Assembly: GCF_001431645.1 (NCBI RefSeq)
Contig: NZ_LLXU01000120.1
Location: forward strand, 1 to 56,105
DNA length: 56,105 nucleotides
Origin: Stenotrophomonas panacihumi
GTDB taxonomy: Bacteria; Pseudomonadota; Gammaproteobacteria; Xanthomonadales; Xanthomonadaceae
Reading direction: 5' to 3'
Both the position numbers and the translations under genes were made by a program. Each line of letters begins with the position of its first letter. The first letter of the stretch is position 1. Of the stretch, positions 25,584-36,678 are shown piece by piece. A model generated the notes under the pieces. That model was not told where the DNA came from, did not search any database, and was given only the letters and a program-made list of their open reading frames with translations.

Positions 25584-25973
25584 TCACGCCGCCGCAGCGT
25601 CGTAAGCCACCCGTGCCTCGCGAATCTGCGGATGCGCCTGCTTCGCCCATTCGATCAACGCACCCAGCGGCACCAGCATCGAACGCCCCAACGGCGACAG
25701 CTGGTACTCCACGCTCGGCGGCTTGGTCGGGTGCACGTGGCGGGTCAGCAGGCCATCGCGCTCGAGATCCCGCAGGCCCTGCGTGAGCATGCGCTTGGAG
25801 ATATCAGGCAACGCGCGATGCAACTCGCCGAAGCGCAGCGGGCCCGTGCCCAGTGCCTCCAGGATCAGCGTGGTCCATTTCGCGGCCACACGGTCGAGCA
25901 CATCGCGTACGGGGCAATCGTTGATGTCCATGTCGGCGAACAATGGGCGGGCGCGGAGCGGGGAAACAGCCAT
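25584..25973 (-). CDS. HxlR family transcriptional regulator (QorR/YtfH-like)
   Basis: Winged-helix regulator of 129 residues. It contains the family pattern [23 protein letters not shown], with the conserved cysteine 20 that in relatives senses oxidants or quinones, then [19 protein letters not shown] and a beta wing with [15 protein letters not shown] precedes the ATG. It is divergent from a qorB-type gene; the same pair (ytfH/qorB) is found in E. coli, so it probably represses qorB. Confidence 0.9.
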   Translation of the reverse strand: MAVSPLRARPLFADMDINDCPVRDVLDRVAAKWTTLILEALGTGPLRFGELHRALPDISKRMLTQGLRDLERDGLLTRHVHPTKPPSVEYQLSPLGRSMLVPLGALIEWAKQAHPQIREARVAYDAAAA

Positions 25974-26016
25974 GGGTGGTTCCTTCTGGGTAACCAGGGG
26001 CGGAGAAACTGCCTTC

Positions 26017-26049
26017 TTGCGCCGCCCGATGCGGTCTCTATTCTAGACC
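26017..26049. promoter_or_regulatory. qorB promoter with overlapping palindromic operator
   Basis: TTGCGC (26017-26022) and TATTCT (26039-26044), spaced by 16 bases, form a plausible plus-strand promoter 37 bases before the qorB ATG. The palindrome GGTCT-N7-AGACC (26033-26037 and 26045-26049) is centred on the -10 box. On the opposite strand it also contains TAGAAT, a -10 box for the divergent regulator. A second pair of half sites, TGGTT/AACCA, lies at 25977-25996 just before the regulator gene. Confidence 0.5.
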
Positions 26050-26081
26050 AACACCCGCTTTCGACCCCACTGGAGCTCCTC

Positions 26082-26942
26082 ATGGCCACTCCCCGTTACC
26101 TCGTCACTGCCGCTACCGGCCAACTGGGCCGCCTCGTCGTCGCCGAACTGCTGCAACGCGTTCCCGCCACCGAGCTGGCCGTTGCCGTGCGCGACCCGGC
26201 CAAGGCTGCCGACTTCGCCGCCCAGGGCGTAAGCGTGCGCCAGGCCGACTACACCGACCCGGCCTCGCTGGAAGCCGCCTTCGCCGGCATCGAGCGCGTG
26301 TTGCTGATCTCTTCCAATGCCGTCGGCCAGCGCCGTGAACAGCATCGGCAGGCCATCGATGCCGCCAAGCGCGCCGGGGTGAAGCATGTCGCGTACACCA
26401 GCCTGCTGCATGCCGATACCAGCCCGCTGGGGCTCGGTGAGGAACATCGCGATACCGAAACCGCGCTGCGCGAGTCGGGCCTGGCTTACTCGCTACTGCG
26501 TAACGGTTGGTATACCGAAAACCTCACCGGCACGGCCAAGCAGGAAGTCGAGCATGGCGTGCGGGCAGGCAGCGCGGCGCAGGGCCGTTTCAGTACGGCA
26601 TCGCGCGCGGATTACGCGGCGGCCGCGGCCATCGTGCTGACCAGCGCGCACCCGGCACAGGTCTACGAACTGGCAGGCGATGACAGCTTCACTTTGACGG
26701 AATACGCAGCGGCGCTGTCGCGCCTTTCCGGCAAGACGGTGCAGTACCAGGACCTGCCGGAAGCGGAGTACCGCCAGCTGCTGGAGCAGGTCGGCCTGCC
26801 GCCGCCGGTGGCCGCGTTGCTGTCCGATTCCGATGCCGGCGCCGCGAAGGGCGGGCTGTTCGATGACAGCCACACGTTGAGCCGGCTGATTGGGCGGGCG
26901 ACGACTTCGCTGGATGCCACGTTGAAGGCTGCGCTGCAGTAA
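26082..26942 (+). CDS. qorB: NmrA-like SDR, NAD(P)H:quinone oxidoreductase QorB type
   Basis: Predicted cytoplasmic NADPH-dependent quinone reductase of 286 residues, the same length as E. coli QorB. The Rossmann motif TAATGQLGRLV is near the N-terminus, and the NmrA-type stretch KRAGVKHVAYTSLLHAD and LRNGWYTEN are in the usual places. It lacks the YxxxK of classical SDRs, as expected for atypical members. GGAG lies six bases before the ATG. It is divergent from an HxlR-type regulator, which supports a quinone or electrophile response. Confidence 0.9.
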   Translation: MATPRYLVTAATGQLGRLVVAELLQRVPATELAVAVRDPAKAADFAAQGVSVRQADYTDPASLEAAFAGIERVLLISSNAVGQRREQHRQAIDAAKRAGVKHVAYTSLLHADTSPLGLGEEHRDTETALRESGLAYSLLRNGWYTENLTGTAKQEVEHGVRAGSAAQGRFSTASRADYAAAAAIVLTSAHPAQVYELAGDDSFTLTEYAAALSRLSGKTVQYQDLPEAEYRQLLEQVGLPPPVAALLSDSDAGAAKGGLFDDSHTLSRLIGRATTSLDATLKAALQ

Positions 26943-26952
26943 GGAGCTCGCG

Positions 26953-29088
26953 CTAACCGATCACCCTGCGGAACGGCGGCAGCGCATCGATGATGCGGCG
27001 GCCATAGCGTCGCGTCAGCAGGCGCGAATCGAGGATGATCACGCGGCCGTGGTCGCTGGACGTGCGGATCAGGCGGCCAGCGAACTGCGTCAGCGTCCGC
27101 AGCGCGTGCGGAATCGCGATCAGGTTGAACGCATTGTGGCCGCGGCTTTCCAGCCACTCGCCCAGCGTCGCGGTCTGCGGATCGGTCGGCACCGCGAACG
27201 GCACCTGCGTGATCACCACCGTCGTGCAAGCCTCGCCCGGCAGGTCCAGGCCTTCGCCGAAAGAGTTGAGCCCGAACAGCACCGACCCCTCGCCCGCGGC
27301 GATGCGCCGCAGGTGCTCGGCGATCACCTGGGACTTGTTGCCCTCGCCCTGCACCAGCACGCGATTGCGCTGGGTGATCGGCAGCAGGTCGGCGACCTTC
27401 TCCATCTTCCAGCGCGAAGTGAACAGCACCATGCTGCCCTTGCCCCAGTCGAGTTCGCGCACCAGGTAACGCGCGACTTCCTTCGGATGTCCTTCGCGGT
27501 CGTCCGGCGTCACCGGGAAATTCGGTACGACCAGCTCGGCCTGGTTGAACAGGTCGAACGGCGAATCCAGCGACACCATCTCCGCGTGCTCCGGCAGGCC
27601 GGTGTCGATGGCGAACGACTGGAAATCACCGCCGCCGGTCAGCGTGGCGGAGGTCATCACCACCGAATCGACTTCGTTCCACAGCAGCGAACGCAGCACA
27701 TGCGCGGCCGAGACCGGCGAGCAATGGCAGATCAGGTCGCCTTCGCGCGAGAGCGTGACCCAGCGCGCCATCGGCGGCTGGCCTTCCTTGTCCTCGCGAC
27801 GCCAGCCACTCCACAGCGCGTGCTGCTGTTCCACCATCTCCAGCGCCAAGCCGAAGCTGCGCTGCAGGCGCTCGCGTGCGGTGTCTTCCGGCTTGCCCTT
27901 GGCCACCAGCCCATGCGCGGCATGCACCCAGTTGAGCAGCGCACGCGTCTGCTCGCCGAGTTCCTCGATCGCCGGCCCCCAGGCCGAAGGCAGCTGGCCG
28001 TTCGGGGCGCGCCACATCGGGTCGCGGTCCGAAGCATCCGGCGTCCAGGTCCGGCTGACCTCGCCATGGAAGGCCTTCAGCCGCTTGGCGACATCGGACG
28101 CCAGCTCCACCGCCTCGTTCGGCAGCAGCGTGCCGATGCGATCCTTGTCCACCGCGCGATACGCGGCGGCGATGAGGATCTGCAGGCGGCCGGTGCGCTT
28201 GGCCATGTCGTCCAGCGGCAGGTTGGCCGCGCCCTGGTCGATGGCCACGCCGGCGACGTGATGGCCTTCGTCCAGCACCAGCAGCATGTCCGAGGGCGCG
28301 GCGATCAACGGCTGGCCGTTCTCCGCATCGCCCAGCTGCAAGGTGGAGAGCAGCAGCGCATGGTTGGTGACCACGATCTGCGCTTCGCGCACATCGGTAC
28401 GCGCACGCAGCACGGGGCATTGCGTGGCGAAGCTGCAGCGACGCCCCGCGCAGCCGGAGGCCGGCGTGGTGATGCGCAGGCGCAGCGGCACCGAGACCGG
28501 CTCGGGCGCCTGGTCGAGGTCGCCGTTCCACGCCTGTTGCGTATAGGCCTTGGCCAGGCGCCGCGCGACTTCGGTATCGGCCGGGCTCAGCGGGCGGTCG
28601 TAGACGGCATGCGCGTCCTCGAACATCGCTTCCTGGCTGGTCTCGCCCTGCAGCTCGGCGGCGTTGCGCGTGCACAGGTACCGGGTACGGCCCTTGGCCA
28701 GCGCCACGCTCGCCTGCAGGCCGGTGGCCTTGAGGAAGGCCGGGATATCGCGCTCCACCAGCTGCGATTGCAATGCCACGGTGCCGGTGCTGATCACCAG
28801 CTTCTTCTTCGACGCCAGCGCGATGGGCACGCCGGCAGTGAGGTAGCCCAGGCTCTTGCCGACGCCGGTCGGCGCCTCGGCCACCGCCACGCCACCGGAG
28901 GTCGCGAGCGCGCGCGACACCACGCCGATCATGCGGCTCTGCGAACGGCGCGTGGTGAACCCGGGGGTGTTGGCCTGCAGGCGCGTATAGGCGTCGCGGA
29001 TGCTCGCCTTGAGGGTTTCGTCGAGTTGGCGATTGCCGGCGGGCTTGGCCGCGGCGTCCGCCGTCGGTGCGGCCACTGCTTCATTCAT
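26953..29088 (-). CDS. dinG: ATP-dependent DNA helicase DinG
   Basis: Superfamily 2 iron-sulfur helicase (5'-3') that unwinds R-loops and D-loops at stalled forks; 711 residues against 716 in E. coli. Motifs: Q-motif glutamine near 50, Walker A EAPTGVGKS (71-79), DEGH box (273-276) and late motifs around NSFGEGLDLPG and QFAGRLIR. The four iron-sulfur cysteines are 139, 213, 218 and 224, with exactly the 74-5-6 spacing I recall for E. coli DinG. No LexA box was found upstream; instead the start codon abuts a perfect hairpin. Confidence 0.95.
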   Translation of the reverse strand: MNEAVAAPTADAAAKPAGNRQLDETLKASIRDAYTRLQANTPGFTTRRSQSRMIGVVSRALATSGGVAVAEAPTGVGKSLGYLTAGVPIALASKKKLVISTGTVALQSQLVERDIPAFLKATGLQASVALAKGRTRYLCTRNAAELQGETSQEAMFEDAHAVYDRPLSPADTEVARRLAKAYTQQAWNGDLDQAPEPVSVPLRLRITTPASGCAGRRCSFATQCPVLRARTDVREAQIVVTNHALLLSTLQLGDAENGQPLIAAPSDMLLVLDEGHHVAGVAIDQGAANLPLDDMAKRTGRLQILIAAAYRAVDKDRIGTLLPNEAVELASDVAKRLKAFHGEVSRTWTPDASDRDPMWRAPNGQLPSAWGPAIEELGEQTRALLNWVHAAHGLVAKGKPEDTARERLQRSFGLALEMVEQQHALWSGWRREDKEGQPPMARWVTLSREGDLICHCSPVSAAHVLRSLLWNEVDSVVMTSATLTGGGDFQSFAIDTGLPEHAEMVSLDSPFDLFNQAELVVPNFPVTPDDREGHPKEVARYLVRELDWGKGSMVLFTSRWKMEKVADLLPITQRNRVLVQGEGNKSQVIAEHLRRIAAGEGSVLFGLNSFGEGLDLPGEACTTVVITQVPFAVPTDPQTATLGEWLESRGHNAFNLIAIPHALRTLTQFAGRLIRTSSDHGRVIILDSRLLTRRYGRRIIDALPPFRRVIG

Positions 29089-29110
29089 GCGGGCATTTTC
29101 TCATGCCCGC
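29089..29110 (-). promoter_or_regulatory. perfect hairpin directly upstream of the dinG start codon
   Basis: GCGGGCAT (29089-29096) pairs with ATGCCCGC (29103-29110) around a 6-base loop. On the dinG mRNA the loop contains GAGAAA, the only Shine-Dalgarno-like sequence, and the stem ends right at the ATG. It could limit translation of dinG, or be the end of the preceding transcript. Confidence 0.4.
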
Positions 29111-29134
29111 GTCGCAACGCGTGGGACAAACGGT

Positions 29135-29482
29135 TCAGTCGAGCACCGGCGCGGCCGGCGGCGTACGCGCCAGGGCCCAGCAGAGCAGCAGCAGACCGCC
29201 GGCCAGCAGCAGGTGCACCACCAGGCCGCAGGCCCGCATGATCGGCGCCAGCTGCACCAGCGAAGTCGCCCCGCCCTGGCTCAGCAAGGCCATCGGCAAC
29301 ATGTTCAGCAGCGCATCGACGAGCACGCTGGCCAGGCACAACGACAGCCCGAAGAACCCCATGCGCCGCGACGGCGTGCCGCGCGCACGCAGCAGCAGCG
29401 ACATGCCCACCGCGATCGCGACGAACATCGGCAGGCGCCAGAGCAGGGCATCGACCAGGGCGAGCAGGGCGGCCATCACCAT
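29135..29482 (-). CDS. small integral membrane protein, unknown function
   Basis: Protein of 115 residues, nearly all hydrophobic. It has about three or four membrane helices (roughly 3-30, 42-66 and 80-105) separated by short loops such as RARGTPSRRMG. The gene starts three bases after the aroE stop and ends about 46 bases before dinG, so it probably belongs to an aroE-membrane protein-dinG transcript. I recognise no family; it may be a DUF-type inner-membrane protein confined to Xanthomonadales. Confidence 0.7.
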   Translation of the reverse strand: MVMAALLALVDALLWRLPMFVAIAVGMSLLLRARGTPSRRMGFFGLSLCLASVLVDALLNMLPMALLSQGGATSLVQLAPIMRACGLVVHLLLAGGLLLLCWALARTPPAAPVLD

Positions 29483-29485
29483 CGG

Positions 29486-30334
29486 TCAGTCCTCCCCCAC
29501 CAGCACGCGGCCATGCGCGCGCAGGTCGGCGTAGATCTCTTCGGTGCGCGGACGCGTCCCGTGCCAGAGCTCGAAGGCTTCGGCCGCCTGCTCCACCAGC
29601 ATGCCGAGGCCGTCGATCACGTCGCGGCACTGCGCCGCACGTGCCCAGGCCAGGAAGCCGATCGCCGCCTCGCCGTAATTGAGGTCCACCGCGGCGGTCA
29701 GGCTGTCCACCAGCGAGAGCGGCAAGACGAAGGCGCCCTCCTCCTGCCGGCCAGCGGCGGTGGCGTTGACGATCAGCTCGAAATCGCCGAGTTCGTGCAG
29801 GTCTTCCCAATAGCGCGTGTAGGCGCGGCCCGGCTCGCCAAGCGCATCGGCCAGCGCGTCGGCGCGGGCCGGGCTGCGATTGACGATGACCATGTCGCGC
29901 ACGCCGGCATCCAGCAGCGCCGGCGCCACGCCGCGCGCGGCGCCGCCGGCACCGAGCAGCAGCACCCGGCGGCCGCGCAGGTCCAGGCCATGGCGCTCGG
30001 TGAGGTCGCGGACCAGGCCGGCGCCATCGGTGTTGTCGCCGAACCAACCGTCTTCGCGTCGCACCAGCGTGTTCACCGCGCCGGCACGCACCGCCCGCTC
30101 GCTGCGGCTGGCCGCCAGCGCATGGGCGTCTTCCTTCAGCGGCAGGGTCACGTTGGCGCCCTGGCCGCCGCGCGCGGCGAACTGCGCCAGCGCCTGCGCG
30201 AACTGCGAAGGCTCGGCGTCGATGGCCACGTACTCCAGGGCGATGCCGAGCTGGCGCCCGAACGCGGCGTGGATGCGCGGCGACAGCGAATGGGCGACGG
30301 GGTGGCCGAACACGGCGAAGCGGGACGGGGTCAT
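29486..30334 (-). CDS. aroE: shikimate dehydrogenase (NADP+)
   Basis: Reduces 3-dehydroshikimate to shikimate in the aromatic amino acid pathway, 282 residues. The shikimate site is HSLSPR (15-20) with the catalytic lysine 67 in VTLPLKEDA and Asp103 in DNTDGAGL. The NADP-binding motif is [11 protein letters not shown] and NRSPAR provides the phosphate contact. The ATG at 30334 is the only start that keeps the family N-terminus; the frame upstream is antisense to the propeller-protein gene. Confidence 0.95.
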   Translation of the reverse strand: MTPSRFAVFGHPVAHSLSPRIHAAFGRQLGIALEYVAIDAEPSQFAQALAQFAARGGQGANVTLPLKEDAHALAASRSERAVRAGAVNTLVRREDGWFGDNTDGAGLVRDLTERHGLDLRGRRVLLLGAGGAARGVAPALLDAGVRDMVIVNRSPARADALADALGEPGRAYTRYWEDLHELGDFELIVNATAAGRQEEGAFVLPLSLVDSLTAAVDLNYGEAAIGFLAWARAAQCRDVIDGLGMLVEQAAEAFELWHGTRPRTEEIYADLRAHGRVLVGED

Positions 30335-30386
30335 GGGGCCTCTCGGGTTGGCTAGACTGGGGCGCTTCGACTTCGGGGAAACGGAC

Positions 30387-31283
30387 ATGCGCTTCCGGCT
30401 GCCACTGCTCGCGCTCGCAGCGAGTCTACTCTGTGTGTCCACGGCCTCGGGGCTGTCCGAGTTCGGGATCGAGGGCATGGGCGTGGTCTCCACGCCGGCC
30501 AACGAGGTCCGCGGCACGGTCGCGCCGGACGGCCAGCGTATCGTCTGGGGCAGCACCGACCGTACCGGCGGCGCCGGCGGTTGGGACCTGTGGCAGGCCA
30601 CGTTGCGCGATGGCCGCTGGCAGGACGCCAGGCCGCTGCCGGTCAACTCGCCGGCCAACGACTTCGACCCGTTCTTCAGCCCGGACGGCCGCTGGCTGTA
30701 CTTCTTCTCCAACCGCAAGGGCGGCCGCGGCGGCGATGACCTGTATCGCGCGCCCGTGCTGGCCGACGGCGGCTTCGGGCCGGCGGAAAACCTCGGCGCG
30801 GGCGTGAACACGCGCGGCGACGAGTGGGCGCCGACGGTGTCCGCCGATGGCCAGCGCCTGCTGTTCGCCAGCGATGGCCACGGGGGCGCGGGGCGGCATG
30901 ACCTGTTCGTGGCGCGCTGGGATGGCCAGGCGTTCGTTGACCCGCAACCGGTGCCCGGCCTGGCGAGCGCACAGGATGAGTTCGATGCGGCATGGCTGGC
31001 CGATGGCCGCGCCATCGTGTTCGCCCGCTCGGACGATCCGGCCAAGCAGCCGACACGGCTATGGATCGCGCAGTGCCAGCAGGGGCGTTACGTCGACCCG
31101 CAGCCGCTGGCGCTATCGTTCAACGACGCGCAAGGCACCACGCTGGGGCCGGTGGTCGATGCCAGCAAGCCGGGCGAGCTGCTGGTCAGCGGGAGTGCGC
31201 GGGCGCCCAAGGCCGGCAAGCTCGACGTCTATCGGATGAAGGCCCCCGCGGCCACGGGCGACGCGAGCTGCATCACCCGCTGA
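30387..31283 (+). CDS. secreted TolB-like (PD40) beta-propeller protein
   Basis: Exported protein of 298 residues. A signal peptide ([17 protein letters not shown]) is followed by at least four PD40-type repeats, each with the SPDG-like core: [33 protein letters not shown] and [11 protein letters not shown]. Such propellers bind partner proteins or sugars; a catalytic role is not evident. It is divergent from aroE; a TAGACT -10-like hexamer lies at 30353-30358. The C-terminus contains a single cysteine. Confidence 0.82.
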   Translation: MRFRLPLLALAASLLCVSTASGLSEFGIEGMGVVSTPANEVRGTVAPDGQRIVWGSTDRTGGAGGWDLWQATLRDGRWQDARPLPVNSPANDFDPFFSPDGRWLYFFSNRKGGRGGDDLYRAPVLADGGFGPAENLGAGVNTRGDEWAPTVSADGQRLLFASDGHGGAGRHDLFVARWDGQAFVDPQPVPGLASAQDEFDAAWLADGRAIVFARSDDPAKQPTRLWIAQCQQGRYVDPQPLALSFNDAQGTTLGPVVDASKPGELLVSGSARAPKAGKLDVYRMKAPAATGDASCITR

Positions 31284-31427
31284 AGGCGGCCATGCGGCAC
31301 ACGGCAGTTTGAATTCGCATCGCAACCGGTCCGTGCCCGCCGACACATGCGTGATGCGCTGTGCGTCTCCTATCATGCTCCCTTGGGTCCACGTGCCGAC
31401 CGGCCAGGATGGCCACGGGAAGGGTGA

Positions 31428-32102
31428 ATGATGTTCTGGGATTGGCGCTGGTTCGTGGTGCCGGGCAGTGCGTTGTGCGTGCTGCCGCTGGTGCTGCTGT
31501 TTGGCGCGGCGCTATGGCCACAGGTGGAGGCGCGCCAGGCGGTGCTGCGCTGGTGGGCGGCGGTGGCAGTGGGCGTGCTGCTGGCGGCAGGCAGCAAGAT
31601 CGCTTTCTACGGTTGGGGAACGGGCGTTCGCGCCTGGGACCTCACCTGCTTCAGCGGCCACACGGTGCTGGGGTTTTCGCTGTGGCCGGTGGCGGTGGCG
31701 GTGTTGGTGCCGGCGCGGCAGCTTCGCTTGCGCCAGCTGGCAGTTCTCGCTGGCGTGGTGTTCGCCTTGCTCATCGCCATCTCGCGCGTGAAGCTGCGGG
31801 CACATCCGGTATCGGAAGTGATTGCCGGCGTGATGCTGGGCGGCGTGGTGGCGGCCATCGGCCTGCATGCACTGTGGCGCCACGCGTTTGCACCGCGGAT
31901 CACGGGCACGGTATTCGCGCTGCTCGTGTTGGGTGCAGGCCTCTACGCCCTCCCCGGCTGGCGCTTTCCCATGCTGCCGACGGAGCGTTGGCTTGCCCGC
32001 ACCGGTGCGGCGCTTGCAGGTCGTGACGCGCCCGTGGACCGACGTCGATGGCGTGACGTGAGCATTCTTTCACCGGCGACGGAAACCTCTCTGTCACGAT
32101 GA
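31428..32102 (+). CDS. PAP2 family membrane phosphatase
   Basis: Integral membrane protein of 224 residues with about five or six helices. Two of the three phosphatase motifs are clear: SGHT at 76-79, and SRVKLRAHPVSE at 119-130, which carries the nucleophilic histidine 126. The first motif (KX6RP) is degenerate, with lysine 57 and Arg68. Relatives dephosphorylate phosphatidic acid, undecaprenyl pyrophosphate or lipid A. An ATG pair at 31428/31431 is preceded by GAAGGG. The lipid-carrier role would suit the neighbouring polysaccharide locus, but the gene is on the other strand and separate. Confidence 0.82.
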   Translation: MMFWDWRWFVVPGSALCVLPLVLLFGAALWPQVEARQAVLRWWAAVAVGVLLAAGSKIAFYGWGTGVRAWDLTCFSGHTVLGFSLWPVAVAVLVPARQLRLRQLAVLAGVVFALLIAISRVKLRAHPVSEVIAGVMLGGVVAAIGLHALWRHAFAPRITGTVFALLVLGAGLYALPGWRFPMLPTERWLARTGAALAGRDAPVDRRRWRDVSILSPATETSLSR

Positions 32103-32146
32103 TCCCCGACAGTGGCGCCAACGAAGCGCCGCCACGGGAGAATGAC

Positions 32147-32290
32147 ATGCTTTGGTTTTTTGCCGGGCTCTCGCTGGGAACCTGCTTGGGTGCAGTCGTT
32201 GTCGGCCTGTGCCTCTCGGCCTCGGGGCGCAGGCCCCAGCCTGCGCGCATCCGCCGCGTACCCGCGCATCCGTTCCAGACGCGGGTCTAG
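32147..32290 (+). CDS. very small membrane protein, unknown function
   Basis: A 47-residue peptide with one membrane helix at about 2-24, containing a Gly-x-x-x-Gly pattern, and a very basic tail (RRPQPARIRRV). The ATG at 32147 has GGGAG six bases upstream. A longer frame from an ATG at 32099 would overlap the PAP2 gene. It resembles short one-helix proteins of the DUF3789 kind, but this is only a pattern match. It may be co-transcribed with the PAP2 gene. Confidence 0.5.
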   Translation: MLWFFAGLSLGTCLGAVVVGLCLSASGRRPQPARIRRVPAHPFQTRV

Positions 32291-32303
32291 ACCTTCGCCA
32301 GCC

Positions 32304-33308
32304 TCAGCCCGCGCCGCAGTGCGCGGGGCCCAGCGACCACGCGGGCTGGTCGCGATGCCAGCGCCAGGCGCTGTCGATGATCGGCGCCAGCGTGGTCCAT
32401 GTCGGCTGCCATCCCAACACCTCGCGCGCCTTGCGGCTGGAAGCGACGAGTCGCGCGGGATCACCCTGCCGCCGCGGCGCCATCTCGAACGGCACCGGCG
32501 TTCCGGTCACTTCGCCGGCGGTCGCGATGACTTCGCGCACGGAAAAGCCCTGTCCGTTGCCCAGGTTGAACGCGTGCGCACCGGCCTCGCGCGCGAGGAA
32601 ATCCAGCGCCAGCCCATGGGCCTGCGCGAGATCCTCGACATGCACGTAGTCGCGCACGCAGGTACCGTCCGGCGTGTCGTAGTCGTCGCCGAACACCTTC
32701 AGCGTGGCGCCGCTGCCGAGGGCTGCGCGCAGCACATTCGGAATCAGGTGGGTTTCGCACAGGTGTGCCTCGCCGATGCCGTGCTGCGGCAGCGCGCCCG
32801 CGGCGTTGAAATAGCGCAACGCCACCGAGCGCAAGCCATACGCATGCGCGGCATCGGCCAGGATGCGCTCCACCATCAGCTTGGTCGCCCCGTACGGATT
32901 GATCGGCATGGTGGGATGCGACTCATCGATCAACGCGGATTCGGGATTGCCGAACACGGCCGCCGTGGAGGAGAACACCAGGCGTTCGACCCCGTGCTCA
33001 CGCATGGCTTCGAGCAGGTTCAGCGTGCCGGCCACGTTGTTGCCGTAGTACGCATAGGGCTGGGCGACCGATTCGCCCACCAGCGAGCTGGCGCAGAAAT
33101 GGATGACCGCATCGAAGCGACGGCTCGCGAACACGCGCGACAGCGCCGCGGGATCACGTAGGTCCGCTTCGATCAGTTCGCCCCACTTCACCGCACCCCG
33201 ATGGCCGGTGGCCAGATTGTCGAGCACGGCCACCTGTTGGCCCCGCGCGTGCAGCCATTGCGCCATGTGGCTGCCGATGTAGCCGGCGCCCCCGCAGATC
33301 AGAATCAT
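32304..33308 (-). CDS. galE: UDP-glucose 4-epimerase
   Basis: Interconverts UDP-glucose and UDP-galactose, 334 residues. The NAD-binding GGAGYIG is at 6-12, the catalytic Ser/Thr lie in SSTAAVFG (113-120) and the Tyr139-x3-Lys143 pair in INPYGATK. NLATGHRGAVKWG near the N-terminus and RRQGDPARLVAS near the C-terminus are typical. It is the last gene of the polysaccharide run, 73 bases after the DUF4422 gene, and would supply UDP-galactose to the mutase encoded two genes upstream. Confidence 0.95.
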   Translation of the reverse strand: MILICGGAGYIGSHMAQWLHARGQQVAVLDNLATGHRGAVKWGELIEADLRDPAALSRVFASRRFDAVIHFCASSLVGESVAQPYAYYGNNVAGTLNLLEAMREHGVERLVFSSTAAVFGNPESALIDESHPTMPINPYGATKLMVERILADAAHAYGLRSVALRYFNAAGALPQHGIGEAHLCETHLIPNVLRAALGSGATLKVFGDDYDTPDGTCVRDYVHVEDLAQAHGLALDFLAREAGAHAFNLGNGQGFSVREVIATAGEVTGTPVPFEMAPRRQGDPARLVASSRKAREVLGWQPTWTTLAPIIDSAWRWHRDQPAWSLGPAHCGAG

Positions 33309-33381
33309 CCCCTGTTCCCCTTGCTTGTTACCGCTACCGCTTCAAGCCGGACGCCTGGCCCCATGCCGACGTCCGGGCACG

Positions 33382-34161
33382 TCAGGCCGGCTTGACGCCG
33401 GTGAGCTTCCGCTTCAACAAACCCTTGGCCTTCTCGACCAGGTCCTCGCCTTCCAGGTTCACCACCGGCAGGTAGGCCACCCGTTCAACGGGAATGTTGT
33501 GCAGCGTCCACACGTTGAGCAGCCGCTCACCGAGGAAGCCGAACACGCGGCCCTGGTACGGGCCATATTCCTGCCACGCGATGCGCTTGCGCATCTCGAA
33601 CAGGATGTCGAACAACCATCGGCAGTACGCGTCGAAATGGGCTTCGCGCATGACGAACATGTTGTAGAGCGAAACGCGCGTGCGCGAGAGCGTCTCGTCG
33701 AACGCATGCAGGTACTCCGGCGACCGTTCGCGGATCACCCGCTCCAGCGCCACGAGATCCTCGCCGTTGTGCGCATTCTGGTAATGCTTGCGCACCGACT
33801 CGATCCAGTAGTTGCGCGGCCGCGAGAGCACGATGTCGTGCCGCGCCAGCAGGCCGGAGAGCTCGGCGGACGTGGCCACGCGCTGGCCGGCCACCTCCAC
33901 GCCCTCGCCCAGCGGGCGAAAGTGGCGCCGGTAGTGCGAGAGCCCATAGGCTTCGGCACGCACGTTCTTCCACATCCAGTACAGGCCGGTGAGCTCGCAG
34001 AACGAGCGGTTCAAGTCCGAGATGTTCTCGCCGCTATCGTCGCCGGCGAACGGCAGTGCGGCCGGGGCGATCGCGCGCCCGACCTGCACCGGCAGGTAGC
34101 CTTCGTCTGCCGGAAACTCGTAGGCCTTGTGCGCGGCCACCATGATGGCGAGCTTCTTCAT
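33382..34161 (-). CDS. DUF4422 glycosyltransferase-like protein
   Basis: Cytoplasmic protein of 259 residues with the DUF4422 pattern: AIMVAAHKAYEFP at the start, then SDLNRSFCELTGLYWMWKN and YGLSHYRRHFRP, and a C-terminal FGFLGERLLNVW. Members occur in capsule and O-antigen clusters and are believed to be sugar transferases, since the fold resembles GT-A enzymes. It starts two bases after the stop of the UDP-galactopyranose mutase gene, so a galactofuranose transfer role is a fair guess but is not shown by any motif I can name. Confidence 0.85.
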   Translation of the reverse strand: MKKLAIMVAAHKAYEFPADEGYLPVQVGRAIAPAALPFAGDDSGENISDLNRSFCELTGLYWMWKNVRAEAYGLSHYRRHFRPLGEGVEVAGQRVATSAELSGLLARHDIVLSRPRNYWIESVRKHYQNAHNGEDLVALERVIRERSPEYLHAFDETLSRTRVSLYNMFVMREAHFDAYCRWLFDILFEMRKRIAWQEYGPYQGRVFGFLGERLLNVWTLHNIPVERVAYLPVVNLEGEDLVEKAKGLLKRKLTGVKPA

Positions 34162-34163
34162 GG

Positions 34164-36667
<2,504 letters not shown>

Positions 36668-36678
36668 AGGACGCCAGG

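Noticed and set aside
29089..29134. A LexA (SOS) box before dinG
   Set aside because: No CTG-N10-CAG type or other recognised LexA site is visible; the obvious symmetry is a hairpin ending at the start codon.
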